Assembly (NCBI GenBank): GCA_024643365.1
Contig: JAHENC010000025.1
Location: 1 to 64,000 of the forward strand
Direction of reading: 5' to 3'
Source: Crocinitomicaceae bacterium
Lineage (GTDB): Bacteria > Bacteroidota > Bacteroidia > Flavobacteriales_D > Crocinitomicaceae
DNA: 64,000 nucleotides
Position 1 is the stretch's first letter, and every line of letters begins with the position of its first letter. Both the position numbers and the translations under genes were made by a program. The notes under the pieces were generated by a model. That model did not search any database, was not told where the DNA came from, and worked only from the letters and a program-made list of their open reading frames with translations. Positions 7,501-18,574 of the stretch are shown in pieces.

Positions 7501-9609
7501 TTATTTTTTCAAAAACCGCAACTTATCCAAACTCACTTTTATTCGGGCTTGACCAAAAATAACTGACAATTGTTTGCCTTTCATTTCTTCAACGATTCCT
7601 ATGCGATTTGTCTGAATTAACTGCACTTGACATCCAACCTCAATCAGTTCTTGCTGATAGGTTTCTACTTTTTCTTGCTGCTTCTTCGTTGGTTTCTTTG
7701 GAGCAACCGTTTCTTGTTTTTTGATTTCCGTTTTGGACTTCTCCATTCGGAGGAATTGTGTCAACTCTTGAAAAAGAACCGTATTCACATCCTTTTTTCT
7801 CGATTTCGCGTTGAATCGCTCAATGAATTGAAGCATTTTCTTTCCAGCTTGCAGTTGCTTGCCATTTACTTCCGTAACTTGGTTAACCTGGGTTAATCGA
7901 CTATCCAACTTAGATTCTTTGGATTCATATTCTGCTTTTGCCCGAATGGCTTCACTAGAGACGCGGTCGAACTTACGGGATTTTTCAAGGAGCTGATTGC
8001 GTTCTTTTTGTAAGGAATTCAATAAGGTATCCAATTTAACTTTCTTTTGATCGAGACGACTTTTCGCGTCCTCAATCAATTCTTTGGAAATACCATTCAT
8101 TTGTGCCACTTCAAACGTGAAGGAACTTCCAGGTTGTCCAATCGAAAACTGATACAGGGGCTGTAAGTTCTTTTCATTAAATAACATACAACCATTTTGT
8201 GCATGCGGTAATTCACTCGCTTTCAGCTTGATATTTCCATAATGCGTGGTAATCACCCCAAAGGATTTCAGCTGGTAAATTTGCTCGAAAAACACTTCAC
8301 CGAGTGCTCCACCTAATTCAGGATCAGAACCCGTTCCGAATTCATCCAAAAGCAAGAGCGATTGATGATTTGCCACTTCCAAAAAGTACTTCATCCTTTG
8401 CAAACGGTAAGAGTATGTACTTAATTCATTTTCAATGGATTGATTATCTCCAATATCAGATAATATTGTACTAAAAAAGCACATGATACTGTTCTCCTGA
8501 ACGGGAACTAAAAGTCCAGCCTGCAACATCATTTGAAGCAATCCGACTGTCTTTAAGGTGATGCTTTTTCCACCAGCATTTGGACCTGAAATCACTAATA
8601 AGCGTGAACTCGGACTCATCGAAACAGTTTGTGGAAAGGTTGGTTTACCAGAAGCTTGGTTGGACTTCCACAAAATAGGGTGGAAGGCATCCTTGATTTC
8701 AAAGCCAGTTGTTTGTCCGATGGCCGGTAAATTCGCGTTTAAATCCAATGCAAGCTTACATTTCGCATTAATGAAGTCCAGTTGAACCAACAAGACTTGA
8801 TACGCTTCAATCAATGGTTTAAAATGCGCAATGGTTGACGTTAGTACTTGTAAAATTCGATGAATTTCCTTGCGTTCGTCGTCGAAAAGGAATTCCAATT
8901 CATTATTTAAGGGAACATTGATCACTGGTTCAACAAATGTCAAGCTACCAGTTTTACTTGAACCATGAATATTCCCTGGGACTTTTCGTTTAAATGTAGA
9001 CTGAACAGTTAATACGCGACGATCATTAATGAATCCTTCAAGCGTTTCACCAAGGACTTTATCCTTATTGTATTTCCGTAATTCTCGGTCGAAATTCCGG
9101 TTGATTTGTACACGCAACGTACGAATTCGTCCACGTATTTCTTTTAATTCTGGAGAAGCATCATCCTTAACATTTCCCGCACGATCAAAGACTTTATCAA
9201 TTTCCGTGAGAATTTCTTTTGTAAAATAAACGTCGTTTGTGAGTTCCTTTAATAAAGGATATTGAAACAAAGCTTTTTCAAAGAATTGAATCAAGTGATT
9301 CACCAAATCCGATGCTTGATACAGGCGTCTAAATCCTTCAATTGGAATGACGGCTTGTTGAATCCCTAACAATCGAATTTCCGTTTCTAATTCTTCAAAA
9401 TCCAAAGCTGGGAATTTTTCACCGTGAATTCGAATGGATTTAAATTCGTTCAAACGATTCAAATCAATTCGGATTTGTTTGAAGCGATTTCCTGGAATTA
9501 ATTTCTGCGCCCGAAGTTTCGCACTTGGACCAACACAAAATGATTCCAACCATTCGCGAATGAGTTCAAATTCTAAATCGTTTAATGTTTGTGAATCCGT
9601 TGTGTGCAT
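7501..9609 (-). CDS. MutS2-family ATPase without Smr domain
   Basis: 702 residues. The N-terminal core/lever regions (1-300) precede the ABC-type ATPase domain with Walker A GPNAGGKS at about residue 341, Walker B LLLLDEFGTGSDPELGG, and TTHYGNIK. A long Lys/Glu-rich coiled-coil segment follows (about 500-640). The C-terminus is a KOW-like piece (VGCQVQLIQTNRIGIVEEM) and ends there. Typical MutS2 proteins are about 780 residues and finish with an Smr nuclease domain, which is absent here, so endonuclease activity is not expected. Known MutS2 roles are suppression of homologous recombination and rescue of collided ribosomes. The gene stands alone. Confidence 0.88.
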   Translation of the reverse strand: MHTTDSQTLNDLEFELIREWLESFCVGPSAKLRAQKLIPGNRFKQIRIDLNRLNEFKSIRIHGEKFPALDFEELETEIRLLGIQQAVIPIEGFRRLYQASDLVNHLIQFFEKALFQYPLLKELTNDVYFTKEILTEIDKVFDRAGNVKDDASPELKEIRGRIRTLRVQINRNFDRELRKYNKDKVLGETLEGFINDRRVLTVQSTFKRKVPGNIHGSSKTGSLTFVEPVINVPLNNELEFLFDDERKEIHRILQVLTSTIAHFKPLIEAYQVLLVQLDFINAKCKLALDLNANLPAIGQTTGFEIKDAFHPILWKSNQASGKPTFPQTVSMSPSSRLLVISGPNAGGKSITLKTVGLLQMMLQAGLLVPVQENSIMCFFSTILSDIGDNQSIENELSTYSYRLQRMKYFLEVANHQSLLLLDEFGTGSDPELGGALGEVFFEQIYQLKSFGVITTHYGNIKLKASELPHAQNGCMLFNEKNLQPLYQFSIGQPGSSFTFEVAQMNGISKELIEDAKSRLDQKKVKLDTLLNSLQKERNQLLEKSRKFDRVSSEAIRAKAEYESKESKLDSRLTQVNQVTEVNGKQLQAGKKMLQFIERFNAKSRKKDVNTVLFQELTQFLRMEKSKTEIKKQETVAPKKPTKKQQEKVETYQQELIEVGCQVQLIQTNRIGIVEEMKGKQLSVIFGQARIKVSLDKLRFLKK

Positions 9610-9742
9610 AAAACAAAGTTACTATAAATGTCTTGGTGTATCGTTAATGTCCATTAAACAAAGGAAAATCAAATGAGTTCGTTTTATTTCAACAATAACA
9701 TAATTGAGTTATAATTAATATTATGTTAAATAGATGTTTAAA

Positions 9743-9769
9743 GAGAAAGGGACTGCAAAAACAATCCCT
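9743..9769 (-). terminator. Probable terminator of the rhodanese gene
   Basis: On the minus strand, an 8-bp stem with one G-T pair (9748-9755 with 9762-9769) is followed by a pyrimidine-rich tract. It lies directly 3' of the gene at 9778-10128. Confidence 0.45.
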
Positions 9770-9777
9770 CTATTCAA

Positions 9778-10128
9778 TTAGTCCTTCCAAGAATCGTATC
9801 CACCTTCTAAGTCGTATACTTTTTTGAATCCAGCTTTCTTTAAATCTTTCGCTGCACTCGCTGATCTTCCACCTGCTGCACAATACACTAAGACTGGTTT
9901 GTTCTTGTCTAATTTCTTTTGAGCTGTCGCAATAAACGACGCTGAAAAATAATCGATGTTCATCGAACCTGCTATTTTTCCTTCTGCTACTTCCTTAGAA
10001 GTTCGAACATCTACAATCTGTGCAGATGGATCCTTCATTAATTTTTTAAATTCTGTTTGTGATACACGATTCTGTGCACATGATACTGCTGATAATCCAA
10101 CAAGTAGTATTGACATTAAAAATTTCAT
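9778..10128 (-). CDS. Exported rhodanese-like lipoprotein
   Basis: 116 residues from the ATG at 10128 (MKFLMSILLVGLSAVSC). The hydrophobic leader ends in a lipobox (AVSC), so the mature protein is probably membrane-anchored outside the cytoplasm. One rhodanese domain follows, with VDVRTSKEVAEGKI and the active-site loop YCAAGGRS carrying the catalytic cysteine. Such single-domain proteins carry a sulfur group or act as redox partners; the substrate is unknown. It is convergent with mutS2 and divergent from the hexapeptide gene at 10259. Confidence 0.85.
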   Translation of the reverse strand: MKFLMSILLVGLSAVSCAQNRVSQTEFKKLMKDPSAQIVDVRTSKEVAEGKIAGSMNIDYFSASFIATAQKKLDKNKPVLVYCAAGGRSASAAKDLKKAGFKKVYDLEGGYDSWKD

Positions 10129-10258
10129 ATGTTCTAAATTAGATTGCAAAGATACTGATTGGAAGAAACTCTTTAGTAACTCATGTTACCAAAGTCTATT
10201 TAACATAATAAAAGGTGTTGTTTTCAACTTTTGTTTAATTTCGTCCAAAATCAACGTC

Positions 10259-10852
10259 ATGGCCATCTACTCATTTAATGGATTCGTTCCTGTGATCAAA
10301 GCTTCTAGTTTCATTCACCCACAAGCTTGCGTGACTGGGAACGTCATCATTGGTGAAAATGTGTACATTGGTCCTGGTGCTGCGATTCGTGGAGATTGGG
10401 GACAAATTATCATCGAAGATGGCTGTAATGTCCAAGAAAACTGTACGATCCACATGTTTCCCGGGACGACTGTTCACTTGAAAAAAGGAGCACATGTTGG
10501 ACATGGAGCCATTATACACGGAGGAATTCTAGAGGAAAATTGTTTAATTGGCATGAACAGTGTCATCATGGATGATGTGGTGATTGGAAAAGAATCGGTT
10601 GTTGGCGCCTTGTGTTTTGTTCCGGCAAACACCAATATTCCTCCACGTAGTGTTGTTGTGGGGAATCCAGCGAAAATTGTAAAGGAAGTAAGCGATGAAA
10701 TGATTCAGTGGAAAACCGAAGGAACAGCTCTTTATCAGCAACTTCCGGCGGATTGTCATGCTTCCCTCCTACCTTGTGAACCACTCAGAGAAATCGAAGA
10801 AAATCGTCCTACACAAAAGCAGGATTATTTCGTTTGGCACAAAAAGAAATAA
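10259..10852 (+). CDS. Gamma-carbonic-anhydrase-like hexapeptide protein (PaaY/CaiE type)
   Basis: 197 residues from the ATG at 10259, where homology begins (MAIYSFNGFVPVIK). The open frame extends 100 codons upstream into the divergent gene, which is not credible. Left-handed beta-helix repeats run through residues 15-150 (VIIGENVYIGPGAAIRGDWG, then HVGHGAIIHGG). His residues of the HVGHGAIIHG type match the zinc ligands of the gamma-carbonic-anhydrase fold. PaaY acts as a thioesterase in phenylacetate metabolism, CaiE in carnitine metabolism, and others are carbonic anhydrases. No pathway gene lies nearby, so the substrate is open. Confidence 0.85.
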   Translation: MAIYSFNGFVPVIKASSFIHPQACVTGNVIIGENVYIGPGAAIRGDWGQIIIEDGCNVQENCTIHMFPGTTVHLKKGAHVGHGAIIHGGILEENCLIGMNSVIMDDVVIGKESVVGALCFVPANTNIPPRSVVVGNPAKIVKEVSDEMIQWKTEGTALYQQLPADCHASLLPCEPLREIEENRPTQKQDYFVWHKKK

Positions 10853-10875
10853 ACATTCTTCTTTTTTGTTAACAT

Positions 10876-12545
<1,670 letters not shown>

Positions 12546-12555
12546 AAGAAAGAAT

Positions 12556-14394
12556 ATGGATCGTAATTCGGTAACCGGACTTGTATTGATTGGACTTATC
12601 CTCACGGTTTTCTCCATCATGAATCAACCATCAGCGGATGATTACAAGAAAAAAGCAAAAGCATCAACGACGAAAGTAATTGATAAACCTGCGAATAAGG
12701 AAAAAGACCACACAGCGGTTTCTGCCAATGCAGGATCGGAAATCACCCCAAAACAGAAAACACAACAAGCGAAAAAAGTTGCTACGGGAAAAATCATCAG
12801 CTTAGAGAATGATGTCCTTCATGTGGATTTCAATACAAAAGGAGGAATTGTCGCTGCCGTATATTTGAAAAAATATAAGTCCTACAAGGACTTTGCGGAC
12901 AAACGCGATGCTGAATTATGTTTGTTTAAAAATGGAAATGCATACAATCAACTAGTAATCCCTGTTGGAAATCAAAAACTTCATACACGCAATTACTTAT
13001 TCGAAGTTGTGAAGCAAGATGCGAAATCCATCGTATTCGAAGCACCATTGGCTGGAGGGAAAGTTCGTCAAACGTATTCTTTAAACAAAAGCTATGATTT
13101 AGATTACAACGTTGAACTTATTGACTTAAAAGATGTTGCAACGGATAATATCAAGTTAAATTGGAAAGCAGACTATAACAAAACAGAGCGTTTATTTAGT
13201 GAGCAACGACGTGTTTCTACCGTTTGTTTCAATCAGAAAAACGAAGGATTGGATTATTTGAGTGAGACAAGCAACGACAATCAAGTTGCGGAAGATGACA
13301 TCGAATGGGTTGCATTTAAACAATCATACTTCTCTTCTATTTTGAAACCTGCTAATGCTTTTCCAAAATCAGGAACGAAATTCAGAATCAATACCTTTAA
13401 AGGAAATCAACACAAAAGTTGGACTTTGTTAAAAGGTTACAGTGCAACGATGGCTTTGGATTTTACAAACAACAAAGCTTCATTCAACTGGTTCTTTGGT
13501 CCAAATGATTACGAATTATTGAAAACATACAATAGTAACTACGACGACATCCTGAACTTCGGTTGGGGCTTATTCCGTTGGATCAACTTATACGCGGTTC
13601 AACCAATCTTTACCTTGCTTGTCGATTACGGAATGGGAATTGGAATTGCGATTTTGATTCTTACTTTAATTTTGAAATTGATTTTGATGCCAATTCAATG
13701 GAAGATGTTTGTTTCTTCGGTTAAAATGCGCATCCTTAAACCAGAAGTGGATGAATTGACAGCTAAGTATCCAAAACAAGAGGATGCGATGAAAAAGCAA
13801 ATGGAAATGATGAGTCTGTACAAAGAATCTGGCGCTAGTCCATTGGCGGGTTGCGTTCCAATGCTGATCCAAATGCCTATTCTACTTGCCGTTTTCCGTT
13901 TCTTCCCTGCTGCATTTGAATTACGTCAACAATCATTCGTTTGGGCAGAAGATTTAAGTTCTTATGACTCTATTTTTGATTTCGGATTCTCCATTTGGCC
14001 TTACGGTGATCACGTGAGTTTATTCACCTTGTTAATGGCTGGAACGACCCTAGCATATACCTTTATGAATAGTGGAAATGTGCAACAACCACAACAACCT
14101 GGAATGCCGAACATGAAAGTAATCATGTACATCTTCCCTATCATGATGATTTTCTTCTTCAACAACTACTCTTCGGGATTAAGTTACTACTACTTTATTT
14201 CGACGTTGATTTCCATTTTAATGATGGTTGTCATCAAACATTTCTTTGTGGATGAAGAAAAACTTCGTGTGAAAATGGCGGAACGCAAGGCGAACAAATC
14301 CGGCAGCGAAAAGACAAAGAAAAAATCGCGTTTCCAAGAGAAATTGGAAGAGATGCAACGCAAGCAATTGGAAATGAATAAAAACAAAAAATAA
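12556..14394 (+). CDS. yidC: Membrane protein insertase YidC
   Basis: 612 residues. There is one N-terminal membrane segment (about 6-22), a large periplasmic beta-sandwich domain (about 75-340), then the conserved insertase core with helices at about 350-375, 425-450, 490-510 and 525-565. The core includes [20 protein letters not shown], a highly conserved YidC stretch. The tail is strongly basic and reaches the ribosome. It inserts proteins into the inner membrane alone or with SecYEG. It sits 10 bp after pyrG and 5 bp before the aldolase gene, so the three probably form one transcript. Confidence 0.97.
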   Translation: MDRNSVTGLVLIGLILTVFSIMNQPSADDYKKKAKASTTKVIDKPANKEKDHTAVSANAGSEITPKQKTQQAKKVATGKIISLENDVLHVDFNTKGGIVAAVYLKKYKSYKDFADKRDAELCLFKNGNAYNQLVIPVGNQKLHTRNYLFEVVKQDAKSIVFEAPLAGGKVRQTYSLNKSYDLDYNVELIDLKDVATDNIKLNWKADYNKTERLFSEQRRVSTVCFNQKNEGLDYLSETSNDNQVAEDDIEWVAFKQSYFSSILKPANAFPKSGTKFRINTFKGNQHKSWTLLKGYSATMALDFTNNKASFNWFFGPNDYELLKTYNSNYDDILNFGWGLFRWINLYAVQPIFTLLVDYGMGIGIAILILTLILKLILMPIQWKMFVSSVKMRILKPEVDELTAKYPKQEDAMKKQMEMMSLYKESGASPLAGCVPMLIQMPILLAVFRFFPAAFELRQQSFVWAEDLSSYDSIFDFGFSIWPYGDHVSLFTLLMAGTTLAYTFMNSGNVQQPQQPGMPNMKVIMYIFPIMMIFFFNNYSSGLSYYYFISTLISILMMVVIKHFFVDEEKLRVKMAERKANKSGSEKTKKKSRFQEKLEEMQRKQLEMNKNKK

Positions 14395-14399
14395 GACCC

Positions 14400-15056
14400 A
14401 TGAAATTTTTCATCGATACTGCAAACCTCGCAGAAATTAAAGAAGCATACGATTTAGGAATCCTTGATGGTGTAACAACCAATCCATCTTTGATGGCTAA
14501 AGAAGGAATCACTGGAGCGGAAAACATTTTGAATCACTATGTTGCCATTTGTAACATCGTTGATGGCCCTGTTAGTGCAGAGGTTATTTCTACGGATTTC
14601 GAAGGAATGGTACGTGAAGGTGAGCAATTGGCAGCCTTACACAAAAATATTGTGGTGAAAATTCCAATGATTTTGGAAGGAATCAAAGCAATCAAGTATT
14701 TTGCGTCGAAAGGAATCCGTACGAACTGTACATTAATCTTCTCTGCTGGTCAAGCTTTATTGGCTGCAAAAGCAGGAGCGACATACATTTCACCGTTCTT
14801 AGGTCGTTTAGATGACGTTTCAACAGATGGAATTCAATTGATTCAGCAAATCCGTGTGATTTACGATAACTACGCATTTGATACGGAGATTCTTGCTGCT
14901 TCCGTTCGTCACCCAATGCACATCATTCACTGTGCGGAAATCGGTGCAGACGTAATGACTGGTCCATTGAGCGCGATTAAAGCGTTAGCGAAACATCCAT
15001 TAACGGACTTAGGCTTACAACAATTCTTAGCGGATTACGCGAAAGGAAACAAATAA
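14400..15056 (+). CDS. fsa: Fructose-6-phosphate aldolase / small transaldolase
   Basis: 218 residues, the length of the short transaldolase subfamily. The N-terminus [16 protein letters not shown] and [13 protein letters not shown] are family signatures, and the Schiff-base lysine is Lys87 in VVKIPM. It either cleaves fructose 6-phosphate to dihydroxyacetone and glyceraldehyde 3-phosphate or acts as a transaldolase; sequence alone does not separate the two. It starts 5 bp after yidC and the next gene starts 2 bp after it, so it is in the same operon. Confidence 0.93.
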   Translation: MKFFIDTANLAEIKEAYDLGILDGVTTNPSLMAKEGITGAENILNHYVAICNIVDGPVSAEVISTDFEGMVREGEQLAALHKNIVVKIPMILEGIKAIKYFASKGIRTNCTLIFSAGQALLAAKAGATYISPFLGRLDDVSTDGIQLIQQIRVIYDNYAFDTEILAASVRHPMHIIHCAEIGADVMTGPLSAIKALAKHPLTDLGLQQFLADYAKGNK

Positions 15057-15058
15057 GC

Positions 15059-15523
15059 ATGCTTCCAAAGGAAGAAAGAAAGGCATACAACGAAGCATTT
15101 TGGTCCGGATTTAAGGATCACATGCGTGGAAAGATGTCCAGTACTGGTCGACGTGTCAATTGGGCTAATTATCCAACTCAGGTTAAGAATACCTATTTAC
15201 GTATGATTTGCACCGGACATCAAACAGCCATTTGCTACGATGTTCAGTTTCGCGATGCGGGAATTCAGGTGATCTTTTGGGAACAATTAACGGAATTGAA
15301 AGTCGTACTTGAAAATGCGATGTCCATTCCAACAAACTGGGATCCAAGTTTTCACAATGCAGAAGGACTCACCATTGGACGTATTTCCTGGGAACTAGCG
15401 GATGTGAATTTTTACGAAAAAGCCGACTGGCCTAAGATTTACGCCTTCTTTCAAAAACATTTAATGGAGTTTGATTCCTTTTACCAAGAATTTAATGACA
15501 TCCTGATTACCTTGGTAGACTAA
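15059..15523 (+). CDS. DUF4268 domain protein
   Basis: 154 residues, probably a DUF4268 protein (family recalled from the pattern RRVNWANYPT and ELADVNFYEKADWPKIY, not searched). No signal peptide or membrane segment. The domain occurs alone or attached to restriction-like proteins, but no nuclease motif is seen here and the biochemical role is unknown. It starts 2 bp after the aldolase stop, so it is the last gene of the pyrG-yidC transcript. Nothing suggests that it arrived by transfer. Confidence 0.75.
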   Translation: MLPKEERKAYNEAFWSGFKDHMRGKMSSTGRRVNWANYPTQVKNTYLRMICTGHQTAICYDVQFRDAGIQVIFWEQLTELKVVLENAMSIPTNWDPSFHNAEGLTIGRISWELADVNFYEKADWPKIYAFFQKHLMEFDSFYQEFNDILITLVD

Positions 15524-15586
15524 GTAACAAATTGTATGCGGATTCGTGTTCTTGGAACTTGCTACTTTAAACATTAATTTTACAGT

Positions 15587-16384
15587 ATGAAACAACTACT
15601 TACGCTTGCTTTTCTTTGGTCTATCTTACCAGCGTTTGCACAAACCGTTATTATGTCTACGGATTTCCAAGAAGGAATTCCTGCAAACTATACGCTAGTT
15701 GACAATGACGGAAACACACCAGATCCATTGGTTGCGGAATATACAAGTGCATGGATTACGGTTGTAGACCCAGAAAACGCATTGGATACTGTAGCTGCTT
15801 CGACTTCATTTTTCACAGCATTAGATTCAGCTAGCCGTTGGATGATTACTCCTCCCCTTGCGCTTGGTACATATGGAAATTATATTCAATGGAATGCTAA
15901 ATCCCACGACCCATCCTATCCAGACGATTATTTAGTGTTGGTTTCGACGACTGATAATCAGCTTTCCAGCTTTACGGATACGATTGGATACATCAAGGAA
16001 GAAAATTTTGAATGGACGAATCGCGAGGTAAATTTATTCACCGAAGGTTTCCATGACCAAACGATTTACGTGGCTTTTGTCAACAGAACGTTGGATGGAT
16101 TCAAATTGTACATTGACGACATCGAAGTACGCAAGGACGATGCTACTGGACTTCAGGAACCTAGCACGATCAGTTTTGTGGTGTACCCGAATCCAAGTTC
16201 AGACTTGATCTATGTTTCTGGAACTGAAAAGTTAGAAAAAATGGAACTTCTGGATTTGAACGGGATGTTGCTTCAAACAACAGCATTAACTTTCATGAAT
16301 GTTCAGGCGCTTCCATCAGGAATGTACTTGATTCGTTGCACTATGAACGGAATGACATCGACAAAACGCTTCACAAAAAACTAA
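15587..16384 (+). CDS. Secreted T9SS cargo with choice-of-anchor J-like domain
   Basis: 265 residues. The signal peptide is residues 1-18 (ending AFAQ). The body resembles the cleaved-adhesin / choice-of-anchor J beta-sandwich (FQEGIPANYTLVDNDGNTP, WMITPPLALG, LYIDDIEVR). The last 75 residues are a type A T9SS sorting domain (VVYPNPSSDLIYVSG and the end TSTKRFTKN). The product should be exported across the outer membrane and attached to the surface. Ligand unknown. The next gene starts on its stop codon. Confidence 0.88.
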   Translation: MKQLLTLAFLWSILPAFAQTVIMSTDFQEGIPANYTLVDNDGNTPDPLVAEYTSAWITVVDPENALDTVAASTSFFTALDSASRWMITPPLALGTYGNYIQWNAKSHDPSYPDDYLVLVSTTDNQLSSFTDTIGYIKEENFEWTNREVNLFTEGFHDQTIYVAFVNRTLDGFKLYIDDIEVRKDDATGLQEPSTISFVVYPNPSSDLIYVSGTEKLEKMELLDLNGMLLQTTALTFMNVQALPSGMYLIRCTMNGMTSTKRFTKN

Positions 16385-17031
16385 TGACGCACTTAATCGA
16401 TCAAGTTGCCCAGCTCGTTGAAGTAAAATTCACTGGATTAGAAGGCAGCCATGATTGGTTTCACATCAAACGTGTTTGGCAAACAGCACTGTGCTTGCAA
16501 ACGATTGAAGGAGGAAATGCGGATGAAATTTCACTTGCTGCCTTACTTCACGACTATTCAGACCACAAATACAATGGCGGCGATTTTGACGCAGGCTCAC
16601 GTGAAGTCTTGAATTTACTCAATCAATTGAATTGTCCATTCGAACTGGCAGATCGTGTTGCGAAGATTGTCCAAGTCGTTTCTTACAAAGGCGCACTTGT
16701 TTCCGACGAAGCAACATCAATTGAAGGAAAGATTGTCCGAGATGCCGATCGACTAGATGCCATTGGAGCAATTGGAATTGCTCGCGCATTCTCCTACGGA
16801 GGATGTAAAGAACGTCCACTATACGATCCGAGTATCGCTCCCCTACTTCACGCCACCAAAGAGGAATACGCCAAGTCGAAGAGTCACACTGTAAATCATT
16901 TCTACGAAAAATTACTCTTGTTAAAAGACCGCATGGAAACAGTCACTGCGCGCTCATTGGCAGAAGAAAGACATCAGTTTATGTTACAATTCTTGGCGCA
17001 ATTTGAGCAGGAATGGTCTTTGAATCATTAA
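16384..17031 (+). CDS. HD-domain phosphohydrolase
   Basis: 215 residues from the ATG at 16384, which overlaps the upstream stop (TAATG). The longer frame would run inside the T9SS gene. The HD metal site is His27 (SHDWFHIKRVW), His56-Asp57 (LLHDYSDH) and the aspartate in RDADRLDAIG. It matches the YedJ-like family of uncharacterised nucleotide or phosphate-ester hydrolases. Cytoplasmic. The start overlap suggests translational coupling with the surface-protein gene, but no functional link is evident. Confidence 0.88.
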   Translation: MTHLIDQVAQLVEVKFTGLEGSHDWFHIKRVWQTALCLQTIEGGNADEISLAALLHDYSDHKYNGGDFDAGSREVLNLLNQLNCPFELADRVAKIVQVVSYKGALVSDEATSIEGKIVRDADRLDAIGAIGIARAFSYGGCKERPLYDPSIAPLLHATKEEYAKSKSHTVNHFYEKLLLLKDRMETVTARSLAEERHQFMLQFLAQFEQEWSLNH

Positions 17032-17224
17032 ACGGAGAGATATTCTTGTTTTTAAGTTCTGGAATTCTTGATTAACACATGTATGATTTAATATTTAAAA
17101 AAGTTGTTCTTATTTAAATTTTATGACTTTACATTTATCCATTCCATTTTTGTTTAAAATGAAGATAACTCCATTACCGTAAGGATACATTTTTCGTGCT
17201 CTTTTCAAAAGATTCGTTTTGATG

Positions 17225-17524
17225 TTATCGTATTGTGTCCCCACTTGACAACATAGCGATTCCTTGTTCAGTGAACGCAAAAGGAAGATATCTTTTCCCT
17301 CCCCAACTTGAGGTCGCAATTTGCGTCCTCAAGTTCTCCCATTCATTTGAAGTTAGTTCAAACATAAAATCTTCCGGAAAACGTTTAATATTCCTACGAA
17401 CAGACTCCTTCAATCTTTTGGTTTCTATCGTATACAACTGGGCCAAATCAAAATCCAACATGATTCTCATGCCTCGAACTTCATGAATACGGTTCTTAAT
17501 GTGTGCTATTTCCATTTCTTTCAA
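17225..17524 (-). pseudogene. ORF6N-domain protein, truncated
   Basis: The 99-codon frame matches the N-terminal ORF6N DNA-binding domain common in phage and mobile-element proteins of Bacteroidota: HEVRGMRIMLDFDLAQLY, RFPEDFMFELT, LPFAFTEQGIAMLSS. Homology stops at that point and the frame ends ten codons later; the usual continuation (about 80-180 more residues with a helical C-terminal domain) is missing. The 190 bp downstream hold another small open frame with no recognised domain. I read this as a decayed remnant in a core region. ORF6N proteins are thought to bind DNA in phage regulation. Confidence 0.75.
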
Positions 17525-17626
17525 TTTTCGATGATAAAAATCAAATATCGATCGGACAGCAGGAATTATTCGGTTGATAAACAGTTATATCCGAATGTAA
17601 ACAAATAAGTAGGGAAAGAGATTGAA

Positions 17627-18574
17627 CTAAGGTAAATGAAACAAGGGATGCGCCGCTAAAAACTGTGCTTTTCGCTTCATGGTTGTTTCCATATGTTTAC
17701 GCGCTGCTTGACTCTTTGGATATAAGATTTTATGTTGCTCGGCTCGACGAATCTGTTGCCATTGCAAAAGTAAATCGATGGTTTCCTCCGTAAAGAAACT
17801 GGATTGAAAGAAATCCCAAAGTTCTAAAACAGCTTCCTGTGATGGATGGGTTCCATCAGATTTAAAGTAACGGTAATCTCGAAGATCGTCCAAGACAAAT
17901 TCATACGCTGGAAAATAAAACACTCCTTTTTCTTGTTGCAACTCTTCGACAGCCATCAACAAACGTGCTTTACTGCGATTGTTTTCAATATAGCCGTCTT
18001 TGATGTGGCGAACTGGACTCACGGTGAAAAACACATTTAACGACGAATTTTCCTTTTTCAATAAGGAAAGTACCGATTTCCAAGTTGAAACAATTTCAGT
18101 GACTTGACTATTTTCTTTTTGAAAAAGATGACTATTTTGTTTATGACAATTGGCTACGATTTCGCCATCTGAACGCAAGCGATACGCCCAAGCACTGCCG
18201 AAAGTAACGAATAAATGTGTGGATGTGCGAAGAAAAACCCTGAGTTCCAGTCGGAGTTTCTCCATTTTCTTATTCAACTCATCCAGACTCATTCCAAACA
18301 CCGTTCCAGATAATTCCCATACAAAGAAGATATCTTCCTGCTGTAAAATGCGAAAGGAGATGGATTCATCGAAACTCCATTGAATAAGTTTCGCAATAGC
18401 CAAGGGATGAAAAATAGTTCCACCGGGATTCACCAAGGACTCAAAACCATTTGAACGAATGATCTGTCCAAGTTCATCGGAGAAACAACTTCCTAAAAAG
18501 ACAAATGAATCACCATGTGCAAGAGTTGGATAGCTCTGTTCCTTCAGCCATTGTTGATAGTTACTAGCACTCAT
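17627..18574 (-). CDS. GSCFA-domain protein
   Basis: 315 residues. The name-giving signature is visible as FLGSCFSDELG near residue 28, followed by FHPLAIAKLI and a second motif with the SDGTHPSQEA stretch near residue 245, as in SGNH-like esterases. Known members are uncharacterised; the conserved Ser, Asp and His suggest a hydrolase. The start overlaps recN by 4 nt, so it is the last gene of the cluster running leftward from bamD. No signal peptide is seen. Confidence 0.85.
   Translation of the reverse strand: MSASNYQQWLKEQSYPTLAHGDSFVFLGSCFSDELGQIIRSNGFESLVNPGGTIFHPLAIAKLIQWSFDESISFRILQQEDIFFVWELSGTVFGMSLDELNKKMEKLRLELRVFLRTSTHLFVTFGSAWAYRLRSDGEIVANCHKQNSHLFQKENSQVTEIVSTWKSVLSLLKKENSSLNVFFTVSPVRHIKDGYIENNRSKARLLMAVEELQQEKGVFYFPAYEFVLDDLRDYRYFKSDGTHPSQEAVLELWDFFQSSFFTEETIDLLLQWQQIRRAEQHKILYPKSQAARKHMETTMKRKAQFLAAHPLFHLP

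Noticed and set aside
9956-10258. N-terminal extension of the hexapeptide protein
   Set aside because: It lies antisense to the rhodanese gene; homology starts at the ATG at 10259.
10271-10784. Minus-strand ORFs opposite the hexapeptide gene, and similar overlapping frames elsewhere
   Set aside because: They are shadows of well-supported genes on the other strand and have no domain.
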